From Streptomyces sp. SCL15-4 (GTDB lineage: Bacteria; Actinomycetota; Actinomycetes; Streptomycetales; Streptomycetaceae): a DNA stretch of 64,000 nt. The DNA is taken from assembly GCF_033366695.1 (NCBI RefSeq), contig NZ_JAOBTQ010000001.1:3968001-4032000 (forward strand), written 5' to 3'. A program made the position numbers and the translations under genes. Numbering within the stretch: the first letter of the stretch is position 1; the number at the start of each line of letters is the position of its first letter. Below the pieces are notes generated by a model. That model was not told the DNA's origin. It was given only the letters and a program-made list of their open reading frames with translations, and did not search any database. Shown piece by piece: positions 29,837-39,393 of the stretch.

Positions 29837-31021
29837 CTAGACCAACTCCTCCCCCAGCACCCGAGCCGCCCGCTCCACGTCACGGAAGCCGACGTACAGC
29901 GGGGTGAAGCCGAAGCGGAGGATGTCGGGATGCCGGAAGTCGCCGACCACGCCCCGGGCGATCAGGCGCTTCATCACCTCGCCCGCGTCGGGACAGCGCA
30001 GCGCGATCTGGCTGCCCCGCTCAGCGTGCCGTTCGGGCGTCACGCACTCCACCCGGCCCGGCTCGGTGTACGCGGCCACGCACCGCAGGAAGAAGTCCGT
30101 CAGCGCCAGCGACTTGGCGCGGACGGCGGCGACGGACACCCCGTCCCAGACGTCGAGGGCGGCCTCCAGCGCCAGCAGCGAGAGGATGTCCGGCGTGCCG
30201 ACCCGCCCGCGCACGGCACCCGGCGCCGGAGCGTAGGCGGAACTCATCCCGAACGGCTCGGCGTGGGAGTTCCAGCCGGGCAGCGGGGAGTCGAAGCGGT
30301 CCTGCAGCTCCTCCCGCACATACAGGTACGCCGGCGAACCCGGGCCGCCGTTCAGGTACTTGTAGGTGCAGCCGACCGCGAGGTCCACGCCGTGCTCGTC
30401 CAGGCCCACCGGCAGCGCGCCCGCGCTGTGGCACAGGTCCCACACGGCGAGTGCGCCGGAGGCGTGGATCGCGGCGGTGAGCCCGGGGAGGTCGTGCAGC
30501 CGGCCGGTGCGGTAGTCGACGTGGTTGAGCAGCACCGCGGCCGTGCGCCCGGTCAGCGCGTCCGGCACCTCGTCCGGCGTGACCGCGCGCAGGGTGCGGC
30601 CGGTCAGGCGGGCCGCCGAGGCGGCGATGTAGCCGTCCGTCGGGAAGGTCGTCGCGTCGACCAGGAGTTCGTCACGGCCGTCGCCGGCCATGCGGACCGC
30701 CGCGACGAGCGCCTTGAAGACGTTGACGCTGGTCGAGTCGCCGACGACGATGCGGCCGGGCGCCGAGCCCACCAGCGGTGCGATCCGGTCGCCGATCCGC
30801 TCGGGCGCCGTCCACCAGCCGCTCTCCTCCCAGGAGCGGATGCGCAGTTCGCCCCACTCGCGGCGGACGACGTCCGCCAACCGGTCGGGAACGTGCGCGG
30901 GCAGGGCGCCCAGGGAGTTGCCGTCCAGGTACACGGCGTCGTCGAGGACGAAACGGTCGCGCAGGGACGCGAGTTCGTCCTCCGCGTCCAGTTTCTCCGC
31001 GCGCAGGGGCAACTCAGACAT
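29837..31021 (-). CDS. kynU: Kynureninase
   Basis: A 394-residue PLP enzyme cleaving kynurenine to anthranilate and alanine. The PLP lysine is in GCTYKYLNGGPGSPAYLYV near residue 225. The N-terminal DGNSLGALP motif and WDLCHSAGALPV are typical. Its ATG overlaps the end of the tryptophan dioxygenase gene by eight bases. Anthranilate can feed secondary metabolism or central catabolism; no such gene is adjacent. Confidence 0.96.
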   Translation of the reverse strand: MSELPLRAEKLDAEDELASLRDRFVLDDAVYLDGNSLGALPAHVPDRLADVVRREWGELRIRSWEESGWWTAPERIGDRIAPLVGSAPGRIVVGDSTSVNVFKALVAAVRMAGDGRDELLVDATTFPTDGYIAASAARLTGRTLRAVTPDEVPDALTGRTAAVLLNHVDYRTGRLHDLPGLTAAIHASGALAVWDLCHSAGALPVGLDEHGVDLAVGCTYKYLNGGPGSPAYLYVREELQDRFDSPLPGWNSHAEPFGMSSAYAPAPGAVRGRVGTPDILSLLALEAALDVWDGVSVAAVRAKSLALTDFFLRCVAAYTEPGRVECVTPERHAERGSQIALRCPDAGEVMKRLIARGVVGDFRHPDILRFGFTPLYVGFRDVERAARVLGEELV

Positions 31022-31862
31022 GGGACCTCGCCGTCCACAGCTCGGGGAACACGTTCTTGCGGGCGCGCTTCTCCAGCCAGGCCACGCCGGCCGAGCCGCC
31101 CGTGCCGGGCTTGGCGCCCATCGCGCGCCGGGTGGCGACCAGGTGGTCGTTGCGCCAGCGCCACACCAGCTCGGCGACGTCCGTCAACGCCTCGCCGAGA
31201 CGGGCGAGTTCGTCGCTCGCGTCACCCGCGTAGATCGCGGTCCAGGCGGCTTCCACGGCCTCCGAGGGCTCGTACCGGGCGCAGACGTCCCGGTGCAGAA
31301 CGGCGTCCGGGATCGCGTGGCCGCGGCGCGCGAGGAGCCGGAGCACCTCGTCGTACAAGCTCGGCTCGTGCAGGGCCTTCTCCAGTTCCGCGTGCACGCG
31401 CGGAGCGCCGTGGTGCGGTACGAGCATGGAGGCGGACTTCTCGCCGAGCAGGAACTCCAGGCGCCGGTACATCGCCGACTGGAAGCCGGAGCCCTCGCCG
31501 AGCGCGCCGCGGTAGGCGTTGAACTGGGCCGGGGTCAGCTGCCCGAGCGGCCTCCAGGAGGCGTTCAGGGCCTCCAGCTCGCGTACGGAACGTTTCAGCG
31601 CGGCGAGCGCGGTCGGTACGTCGTCCGAGCGGAGCGCGCGGGCGGCCGTCTCCCACTCGTGCACGAGCACCGTGAACCACAACTCCATGACCTGGGTGGT
31701 CACCAGGAAGACCATTTCGCCGGGGTCGTCGGAGAGAGTGCGCTGGAGGTGGGTGAGGACGTCGGCCTTGACGTAGTCCTCGTACGGCGTCGTCCCCGCG
31801 AAATCCAGGTTCGGGGTCTCGGGCTCAGCGGCCTGATGAGGGTGGTGAGCCTGTTGGGACAT
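31014..31862 (-). CDS. kynA: Tryptophan 2,3-dioxygenase
   Basis: A 282-residue heme dioxygenase opening the indole ring of tryptophan to N-formylkynurenine. It has the family signature TPYEDYVKADVLTHLQ near residue 25, HEWETAARAL and RWRNDHLVATRRAMG near the C terminus. The ATG at 31862 has CAGGAG seven bases upstream. It is the first gene of the kynurenine operon (dioxygenase, kynureninase, then the formamidase-like gene). Confidence 0.96.
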   Translation of the reverse strand: MSQQAHHPHQAAEPETPNLDFAGTTPYEDYVKADVLTHLQRTLSDDPGEMVFLVTTQVMELWFTVLVHEWETAARALRSDDVPTALAALKRSVRELEALNASWRPLGQLTPAQFNAYRGALGEGSGFQSAMYRRLEFLLGEKSASMLVPHHGAPRVHAELEKALHEPSLYDEVLRLLARRGHAIPDAVLHRDVCARYEPSEAVEAAWTAIYAGDASDELARLGEALTDVAELVWRWRNDHLVATRRAMGAKPGTGGSAGVAWLEKRARKNVFPELWTARSHV

Positions 31863-31968
31863 CGCTGTCTCCTGTGTTACTCCGGGTAGCGGTCCGCCCC
31901 TGCCGATGCCGGCACGGGGGCCCCGGTCCCCACCCCGCCATCCTCCGCAATGCCCCGGGGGACGGCAA

Positions 31969-31992
31969 GGCCCGCCTGCTGCCAGACGGGCC
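31969..31992. terminator. Hairpin downstream of DUF3151 gene
   Basis: GGCCCGCCTG and CAGACGGGCC pair with one mismatch around a 4-base loop. It lies just beyond the DUF3151 stop, in the promoter side of the kynurenine operon. Confidence 0.5.
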
Positions 31993-32014
31993 ACACCGGT
32001 GACATCCGTCCTGC

Positions 32015-32428
32015 TCAGCCCAGGGTCTGGGCCGCCGTCGGCGAAGAGTCCGTCAGGAACTGGGAGCAGCGCTCGTACTCCTCCTGCTCGCCGATCGCCT
32101 GGGCGGCGCGGGCGAGGGCGTGCAGGGCGCGCAGGAAGCCGCGGTTCGGCTCGTGCTCCCACGGCACCGGGCCGTGCCCCTTCCAGCCGTTGCGGCGCAG
32201 GGCGTCCAGGCCGCGGTGGTAGCCCGTACGGGCGTAGGCGTACGACTCCACGACCGAGCCCCGCTCGAACGCGTCGTCGGCGAGCTGGGCCCAGGCGAGG
32301 GAGGAGGTGGGGTGCCGGGCGGCGACGTCCGCCGGCGCGGTGCCCGCGGCGAGGGCCTGGCGGGGCTCCGGGTCGTCGGGCAGGTGGGTCGGGGGCGGCC
32401 CGCCGAGGAGGTTCTGATGAATCGACAT
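32015..32428 (-). CDS. DUF3151 family protein
   Basis: A 137-residue soluble protein of the DUF3151 type, function unknown, conserved near fba in actinobacteria. Recognisable segments are NLLGGPPPTHLP near the start, AWAQLADDAFERGSVVESYAYARTGYHRGLD and EHEPNRGFLRALHALARAA. It is helical and TPR-like in composition. It follows fba in the same direction across a strong hairpin. Confidence 0.85.
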   Translation of the reverse strand: MSIHQNLLGGPPPTHLPDDPEPRQALAAGTAPADVAARHPTSSLAWAQLADDAFERGSVVESYAYARTGYHRGLDALRRNGWKGHGPVPWEHEPNRGFLRALHALARAAQAIGEQEEYERCSQFLTDSSPTAAQTLG

Positions 32429-32550
32429 GCGTCCAGTGTGGCCCACGGGAGCGGGGCGGCGTGGGGCGGCTCCGCGGGCGCCGGACACCGCGCCGGCCCG
32501 CACGCGAGAACGCCGGCGTCGCCGGACACCGCCCGGAACGTACGACGTAC

Positions 32551-32586
32551 GGCGGGCCCGGCGGCAACGAAGCCGCCGGGCCCGCC
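32551..32586. terminator. fba hairpin terminator
   Basis: The 15-base arms GGCGGGCCCGGCGGC (32551-32565) and GCCGCCGGGCCCGCC (32572-32586) are perfect complements around the loop AACGAA. It lies 22 bases after the fba stop. Confidence 0.85.
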
Positions 32587-32607
32587 GGAGGTACCCGCAG
32601 GTACCGC

Positions 32608-33630
<1,023 letters not shown>

Positions 33631-33772
33631 CTGTCCGCTCCTTGTGTTGCGGGTAGGGGTTCTGCGTTACGGCCCTGACCTAGACCTTGGGGGCGACGTC
33701 ATCGTCGGCCCCATCTTTCCAGACATGAACCGATGGTCCACGTGCCGGTCAAGTCCAGGTCAATCCGGACCG

Positions 33773-34321
33773 TCAGTCCAGCCCCAGTTCATCCTTCGAG
33801 AAGGCGAACCGGTAGGGAACACCCGCGCCCGCTTCGATCTTCTCTGCGGCTCCGGTCGCCCGGTCCACGATCGTGGCGACGGCGACGACCTCCGCGCCGG
33901 CCTCCCGCACGGCCTCGACGGCGGTCAGCGGGGAACCGCCGGTGGTGGAGGTGTCCTCGACCACCAGGACCCGGCGGCCCGCGATGTCCGGGCCCTCGAC
34001 GCGCCGCTGGAGCCCGTGCGCCTTGGCCGCCTTGCGGACCACGAACGCGTCGAGCCGGCGGCCGCGCGCGGCGGCGGCGTGCAGCATGGCGGCGGCCACC
34101 GGGTCGGCGCCCATGGTGAGCCCGCCGACCGCGTCGAACTCCAGGTCCGCGGTCAGGTCCAGCAGCACCTGGCCGACCAGCGGGGCGGCCTCGCCGTCGA
34201 GGGTGATGCGGCGCAGGTCGACGTAGTAGTCGGCCTCCAGACCGGAGGAGAGGGTCACCTTGCCGTGCACCACGGCCTTGTCCTTGATCTGCTGCAGCAG
34301 CGCGCCGCGTACGTCCGTCAT
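33773..34321 (-). CDS. pyrE: Orotate phosphoribosyltransferase
   Basis: A 182-residue type I phosphoribosyltransferase making orotidine 5'-phosphate from orotate and PRPP in pyrimidine biosynthesis. The PRPP-binding loop VLVVEDTSTTGGS is near residue 118, and YYVDLRRITLDG lies near residue 30. It is only 10 bases from the aldose epimerase gene upstream, so the two are probably cotranscribed. Confidence 0.96.
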   Translation of the reverse strand: MTDVRGALLQQIKDKAVVHGKVTLSSGLEADYYVDLRRITLDGEAAPLVGQVLLDLTADLEFDAVGGLTMGADPVAAAMLHAAAARGRRLDAFVVRKAAKAHGLQRRVEGPDIAGRRVLVVEDTSTTGGSPLTAVEAVREAGAEVVAVATIVDRATGAAEKIEAGAGVPYRFAFSKDELGLD

Positions 34322-34331
34322 GCCGACCAGC

Positions 34332-35120
34332 TTAGAGCCGCCGCCAGCTCCAGGTCGTCCGCGCCTCCAGCGGCTCCAGCGGGGTGACCAGGCGCGGGAG
34401 GGTGTTCAGGCCGTTGGGCGGGCCGGTCTGCGGTTCGACGCAGACCGCCTCGGCCTGCTCGTCGTAGACCACCACCCACTCCTCCCGGCTGGCCACCCTC
34501 AGCTCCAGCCGGTCCGGCCAGGTGAGGGTGACGTCGACGCCGCCGGGCATGCCGAAGCAGTCGTCCCAGGGGCCGGGCCGGGGGTCGGTCCGGTTGCCGG
34601 TGGGCAGGTGGTCGGCGCCGCGCTCCTCCTGCCAGGCGGGCTTGAAGTCCAGCTCCACGCCGACGCCGTCGAGGTCACGGTTGAACCACGGGTGCCAGCC
34701 GAGCTGCGCCGGGAAGGAGTCGTCGTACGCCTCCACGGACATGGTCAGCGTCAGGCCGTCCCCGGTGAGGGCGACGACCTGGGTGACGCGGCCGGGGTGC
34801 GGCCAGGGGTCGGTCAGCTCGTACGTGATCACCGCCTCGTCCGCCGTGACGCGCGCGGTGCGCCAGGCGCCGTCGCGCGCGGTGCCGTGGATGGCGTGCG
34901 GCGGCGAGTTCAGCGGCATCTGACGGACGGTGCCGCCGTCCAGGAAGCGGCCGTCGCGGATCCGGCCGCACCAGGGCACCATCGGGAAGCAGCCGTAACG
35001 CGGGCCCTGCCGCAGCAGCTCCAGGGAGCCGACCCTGAGCCCGCTGATCCGGCCGCCGTTCGCGGGACTGACGCGCACTTCCGCTTCGCCTGCGGTCAGC
35101 GTGATGTCTTCGTTGCTCAC
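34332..35120 (-). CDS. Aldose 1-epimerase family protein
   Basis: A 262-residue galactose-mutarotase-like protein. It shows FPMVPWCGRIRDGRF near residue 47, the conserved His of SPPHAIHGTARD near residue 75, GWHPWFNR near residue 140 and CVEPQTGPPNGLN near residue 228. It probably interconverts sugar anomers; the exact sugar is unknown. It lies upstream of pyrE in the same direction. Confidence 0.9.
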   Translation of the reverse strand: MSNEDITLTAGEAEVRVSPANGGRISGLRVGSLELLRQGPRYGCFPMVPWCGRIRDGRFLDGGTVRQMPLNSPPHAIHGTARDGAWRTARVTADEAVITYELTDPWPHPGRVTQVVALTGDGLTLTMSVEAYDDSFPAQLGWHPWFNRDLDGVGVELDFKPAWQEERGADHLPTGNRTDPRPGPWDDCFGMPGGVDVTLTWPDRLELRVASREEWVVVYDEQAEAVCVEPQTGPPNGLNTLPRLVTPLEPLEARTTWSWRRL

Positions 35121-35175
35121 GGGACGACACTACTGGGGCGCTCAAGGGGGCGCGTGCGAACCGTTCAGCCTTTCC

Positions 35176-36162
35176 TCAGCGTCGTCTGCGCAGGGCGCGG
35201 GTGACCACGACGGCCGAGGCCAGCGCGACGGCCGCGGCGGGCGCCGCCCAGCGCAGGGCCGGGTTGCCGGCGACGGTCTGGGGAGCGGGCACGGGGGCGT
35301 AGCGGCCGCGCGGCGGCGCGTGGTCGACCTCCTCGGCGCTGCGTCCGATCATCGTCCGGCGCGCGTGCGCGGCCTCGGCGGGCGGCTGTCCGGTATCGGC
35401 GAAGTCCTCGACGGGCCGGTCGTCGGCGGAGCCGGTGCCTTCCGTGCCGTCGGTGCCGGTGCCTTCCGTGCCGGTGTCCTCGCTGCCCGCGTCCGCGTCC
35501 CGGTCCAGGGAGGGCGGAGGGACCTCGGTGTCGAAGACGGAGGGGCGGGGCGTGCCCGCGGGAGGCGGGGGCCGGTCGTCGGAGGAGGGCGCCGGAGGCT
35601 CGTCGGCGTCGGCGTCGGCACGGGGAGCGGGCTGTTCACCGGCTCCGGCCACCGGAGGCTCGTCGGCCGTCACGGCCCCGGCCTCCCCGGCTCCAGCGGG
35701 CTCCTCACCCTCTGCCTGCTCCCGGGCCTCCGCCGTCTCCCCGGCCTGCGCCGCCAGGGTCTGCAGGAACCGGTCCAGCAGCCTCGTCGCCGCCGCCGTC
35801 ACCTGCTCCGGCGGGAGTTCTGTGATCCGGCCGGTCGCGGTCGCCGTGCCCTCGGCCGTGACCGCGCAGCCGCCGTCCGCCGCCGTGAGGCGCAAGGTCA
35901 GGGCCAGCTCGACCGTGCCGCTGCCGCGGGCCTCGCCGGCGTCGGCCTCGACGGCGTACGTGCCGTCGGCGCGCGCGGTCACCCGGGCCGTGCCGCGATA
36001 GGTGACGGAGTGTCCGCCGACGCGCAGCTTCAGGCGGCCGGTGATCGGTTCGGCACCGGCGTCCTGCTGCAGCCCGGGGACGGCACGGGCGACGCGGGCG
36101 GGGTCGGCCAGGGCGGCGCCGAGCCGTTCGGTGGAAGCCTGGACGAAGACCTGGTGCTCCAT
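35176..36162 (-). CDS. CoxG/SRPBCC-like protein with C-terminal membrane anchor
   Basis: A 328-residue protein. The first ~145 residues are an SRPBCC/CoxG-type ligand-binding domain (MEHQVFVQASTERLGAALAD, VARAVPGLQQD, GRITELPPEQV). A long Pro/Asp/Glu-rich region follows, and a hydrophobic C-terminal segment (AAPAAAVALASAVVVTRAL) ends in four Arg, a tail anchor. The start at 36162 is chosen because this is the natural first residue of the domain; upstream codons look non-coding. Homologues accompany molybdenum hydroxylases, but none is next to it here. Confidence 0.75.
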   Translation of the reverse strand: MEHQVFVQASTERLGAALADPARVARAVPGLQQDAGAEPITGRLKLRVGGHSVTYRGTARVTARADGTYAVEADAGEARGSGTVELALTLRLTAADGGCAVTAEGTATATGRITELPPEQVTAAATRLLDRFLQTLAAQAGETAEAREQAEGEEPAGAGEAGAVTADEPPVAGAGEQPAPRADADADEPPAPSSDDRPPPPAGTPRPSVFDTEVPPPSLDRDADAGSEDTGTEGTGTDGTEGTGSADDRPVEDFADTGQPPAEAAHARRTMIGRSAEEVDHAPPRGRYAPVPAPQTVAGNPALRWAAPAAAVALASAVVVTRALRRRR

Positions 36163-36294
36163 GGTCCCGGAGCCTACCCACTCGCGGCCGGAACTCACCC
36201 GGGCCTGCGCCCGGCTCCGCCCCCGGACCCCCGTTCGCCCCGGCCCCCGCACCCGGCGCCCCCGCCTCCGGCCCTCTTGGGCCCTCTTGGGCCC

Positions 36295-37929
36295 TCAATA
36301 CCGGGGATGCACCAGCGTCGACGCCGGCAACCCGTCGACGCGGGTCCGCTCGGCCGCCCGCGCGTCCGCCGTCAGCCGGGCCTGGTCCAGGGTGCGCGGC
36401 CGCCAGGCGCCGAGGCGCAGGGGCGGAGGGGTGCGGCCCGGGGCCGCCAGCAGGAAACCCCAGTCGTGCGGGGCCCGGGACGCGCCCGTGGAGCGGTCGG
36501 GGCCGGCCGCGAAGCCGCTGTCGTGGCCCGGCACCCGGTAGGGACGGACGCCGTAGCCGGCCGCGCGGAGGGTCGCGGCGACGGTCCAGTAGGCGCGGGG
36601 CCGGGTGGTGACGGGCCCGGCGTGCACCACCAGGCGCCCGCCGGGAGCGAGCACCCGGCGGGCCAGGCCGTAGAACTCCTGGGAGTACAGCTTGGTGCTG
36701 GCGGTGATGCCGGGGTCGGGCAGGTCGCTGATCACGACGTCGTACGCCCGCCCGCGCGTCCTGCGCAGCCAGCCGAGCGCGTCGGCGGTGGTGACCCGGA
36801 CGCGCGGATCGGCGAGGGCGTGCGCGTTGACGGCGGCGAGGCCGGGGTCGTGCCGGGCCAGCTGCACCAGGCCCGGGTCCAGCTCGACGAGGTCGAGGCG
36901 GCGCACGTCGCGGTGGCGCAGCACCTCGCGTGCGGCCAGTCCGTCGCCGCCGCCGAGGATCAGCACGCGCGCGTGCGGGCCGGACAGGGCCGGGTGGACC
37001 AGGGCCTCGTGGTAGCGGCGCTCGTCCCGGCCGTCGACGCGGAGCCGGCCGTCCAGGAAGAGGTCGAGGGGCCGGCCGCGGGTGCCGCCGGCCAGGACGA
37101 CCTCCTGGACGTCGGTCCGCACGGCCACCCGGACGTCGGTGCCGTACACGGCGCGCCGCGCGGCCCGCTCGAAGTCGCCGGCGAGAGCGGCGGCGGAGGC
37201 GAGGACGCCGAGGACGGCGAGGCCGGTGAGCAGCAGGGTCCAGTGGGCGCGGCGGCCGAGGTCGCGGCGGAACAGGCCGAGGACCAGGGCGCCGCCCGCG
37301 ACCACGTTGACCGTGCCGGTCAGCAGCGCTCCGGTCAACTGGCCCAGGAACGGCAGGAGGAGGAAGGGAAAGGCGAGGCCGCCGACCAGGGCGCCGACGT
37401 AGTCCGCGGCGAACAGGTCGGCCACCGCGCCGCCCGCGTCCTGCCGGCGGATGCGCTGGATCAGCTCCATCAGCAGCGGCACCTCGGCACCCACGAGCAG
37501 ACCGATGGCCAGGGAGAAGGCGACGAGCAGACAGCGTGGCCCGGCGGCCCAGACCCCGCCCCAGCCGGCGGTCCAGGCGAACACGGCGTACAGCGCCATG
37601 GCGCTGCATCCGCCGACCAGCGCGAGGGCCGACTCGACGGCGCCGAAACCGGCCGCCGCGTGACAGCGCAGCCGTTTGGCGCCGAGGGAGCCGATGCCCA
37701 TGGCGAACACCATCACGGACAGCACCACGGACGCCTGGGTGACCGAGTCGCCGATCAAGTACGAGGCGAACGCCACGAGTTCCAGTTCGTACACGAGGCC
37801 GCAGGCGGCGCAGACGAAGACGCACGCGAGGACCAGGAACCGCCCGGTGCCGGGCCGGACGGGCAGCCGTGCGGGGCTCGTCCAGGAGGGCGGGGCGCCC
37901 GGGGGCGCGGGGGCGTGCGGTTCGATCAC
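36295..37929 (-). CDS. Membrane-bound spermidine synthase-like protein
   Basis: A 544-residue fusion. Residues ~30-245 carry about seven hydrophobic helices, beginning [20 protein letters not shown]. Residues ~260-500 form a spermidine-synthase-like Rossmann domain with [18 protein letters not shown] near residue 325, [12 protein letters not shown] and the catalytic-loop Asp in [10 protein letters not shown]. The substrate may be a polyamine or another amine. A DUF2617 gene lies upstream in the same direction. Confidence 0.87.
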   Translation of the reverse strand: MIEPHAPAPPGAPPSWTSPARLPVRPGTGRFLVLACVFVCAACGLVYELELVAFASYLIGDSVTQASVVLSVMVFAMGIGSLGAKRLRCHAAAGFGAVESALALVGGCSAMALYAVFAWTAGWGGVWAAGPRCLLVAFSLAIGLLVGAEVPLLMELIQRIRRQDAGGAVADLFAADYVGALVGGLAFPFLLLPFLGQLTGALLTGTVNVVAGGALVLGLFRRDLGRRAHWTLLLTGLAVLGVLASAAALAGDFERAARRAVYGTDVRVAVRTDVQEVVLAGGTRGRPLDLFLDGRLRVDGRDERRYHEALVHPALSGPHARVLILGGGDGLAAREVLRHRDVRRLDLVELDPGLVQLARHDPGLAAVNAHALADPRVRVTTADALGWLRRTRGRAYDVVISDLPDPGITASTKLYSQEFYGLARRVLAPGGRLVVHAGPVTTRPRAYWTVAATLRAAGYGVRPYRVPGHDSGFAAGPDRSTGASRAPHDWGFLLAAPGRTPPPLRLGAWRPRTLDQARLTADARAAERTRVDGLPASTLVHPRY

Positions 37930-38038
37930 GCTGCGACGTTACGTCACATCCCGGCCACGCTTCGTCACCCACACGTGTGGATGCAGGGGCGCTTGACGCA
38001 TTACGGGTTTATGTCACGGCAGAAGGGCGAGCCCGCGC

Positions 38039-38563
38039 TCAGCTCGGCCGGGCCGCCCGTGCCCGCTCGCCGACCCGGGTCCGGGTGGCCACCAGCTGTC
38101 CGTCCTGCGGGTAGGCGTGCCAGGTACGCCAGTGCACCTGGCCCTCGTGCCGCTGGGCCAGCATCGCGGTGAAGGCGTGCGGGCTGCCGGGGAAGACGCC
38201 GGCGAGGCCGTGCGGGTGGTCGGAGACGAGGGCCAGCAGTTCCTGGGCGCGGCCCGCGAAGGAACCCGGGGTGAGCACCTCCACGCGGGCGGCGAACTCG
38301 TACTCCCAGTCGCCGACGCGTTTGGCGACGCCCAGCGGCAGCGGGGTGCTGGAGCCGGGGATGCACGCGACCGTCTCCGAACAGGTGCCGCGCCGCTCCT
38401 CCAGGAGCACCTGGTGGGAGGCCCCGAGCAGCCGCAACTGGAGTTTGGCGCCGGTGAGTTCGAGATCGAGGGTGGCCAGTGCGGGCAGCGGTTCGCGGCC
38501 CAGGGCCCAGGCGAGATCGGCAGCGCGCGTATCGGTGTAGGAGGTATTCAGGGTCGTGAGCAT
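38039..38563 (-). CDS. DUF2617 family protein
   Basis: A 174-residue soluble protein of the DUF2617 type, function unknown. Recognisable parts are LLGASHQVLLEE near residue 45, VACIPGSSTPLP near residue 66 and SPHAFTAMLA near residue 127. It lies 109 bases upstream of the spermidine-synthase-like gene and the pair is conserved in this order in Streptomyces as far as I recall. The stretch upstream (38564-38890) holds no gene, only its promoter and a hairpin. Confidence 0.83.
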   Translation of the reverse strand: MLTTLNTSYTDTRAADLAWALGREPLPALATLDLELTGAKLQLRLLGASHQVLLEERRGTCSETVACIPGSSTPLPLGVAKRVGDWEYEFAARVEVLTPGSFAGRAQELLALVSDHPHGLAGVFPGSPHAFTAMLAQRHEGQVHWRTWHAYPQDGQLVATRTRVGERARAARPS

Positions 38564-38794
38564 GGATCGGCTCCGCTAACACGCAAGGAGGGGGAAATCA
38601 GCCAATCTCAGCCCGGCCGGCCCGGCCGGAATGGGGAGTCAGGGGGCGTTCGAGGGGCTGCGTTGGCGTTTAGAGGGAACCATGAACTAGGGCGCCGCCA
38701 CAGGGTTTTTACCCAACTTCGTAGCGTTTCCATCCCTCGGGGGGCTCACAGCTCAACTGTTCAACCAAGGCGCGCGCCGGTCGTGAATGAGACA

Positions 38795-38836
38795 CGCCGG
38801 GCGCCCGCCGGATGTCTGTCCGGCGAACGCCCGGCG
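38795..38836. terminator. Nested hairpin downstream of the Cys-Gly miniprotein gene
   Basis: The outer arms CGCCGGGCG (38795-38803) and CGCCCGGCG (38828-38836) enclose the inner arms CGCCGGA (38806-38812) and TCCGGCG (38819-38825). It lies just beyond the stop of the minus-strand miniprotein gene. Confidence 0.6.
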
Positions 38837-38890
38837 CGGTGCGGCCCGGATGCGGTCCCCCCGCTGTTCCGGAAGCCCGGCTGCCCCGTG

Positions 38891-39241
38891 TCAGCCGCCT
38901 CCCCCGCATCCGCCCCCGCCGCCGCCGCACGACGACCCCCCGCCGCACGAGGAACCCCCGCCGCACGACGAGCCGCCGCCGCAGGAGTGACCGCCGTGCC
39001 CGTGTCCCCCGTGGTGCCCGCCGTGGTGCCCCGACGGGCCGGAGTCGCCGCCGGCCCACCAGCTGCCCGCCGCCGACCCGCCGTAGGCCGAGGACGAGGC
39101 GGACGAGGACGACCCGCGGCGCGCCGCGCTCCCGCGTCCGCGTCCCGTGCGGCGCGGCGGCCCGGTCCGCCGGTTCCGGCGGGTCCGGCCCGCCGCGATG
39201 AACGCCAGCACGATCAACGCCAGGATGATGCCCCCGATCAT
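38891..39241 (-). CDS. Small membrane protein with Cys-Gly repeat tail
   Basis: A 116-residue protein of unknown function. It starts with a transmembrane helix (MIGGIILALIVLAFIAAG), followed by an Arg-rich stretch, a Ser-rich stretch, a His/Gly segment (GHHGGHHGGHGHGGHS) and a tail of four SCGGG units ending CGGGG. The start is very secure: AAGGAGGG lies seven bases upstream. The His and Cys content suggests metal binding or disulfide-linked assembly, which is inference. Confidence 0.8.
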   Translation of the reverse strand: MIGGIILALIVLAFIAAGRTRRNRRTGPPRRTGRGRGSAARRGSSSSASSSAYGGSAAGSWWAGGDSGPSGHHGGHHGGHGHGGHSCGGGSSCGGGSSCGGGSSCGGGGGGCGGGG

Positions 39242-39393
39242 GGCGCCACCCTCCTTCCCTTCCCCCCGAAGCGGCCCCCCGTGGGCGCCTCGCCGTGTCA
39301 CCGCGTCCCGCGCGGTGCCGGGGAGATGCCCGGCCGGTGAAGCGCCCAAAGCGGAGTTGAGGAACTCCAGAGCTTGAGCGCAGGATGACCGGC

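Noticed and set aside
33689..33712. Hairpin GGGGGCGACG/CGTCGGCCCC between fba and pyrE
   Set aside because: The stem has a mismatch and lies in the fba promoter region; I cannot decide between chance, a weak terminator or a regulatory site.
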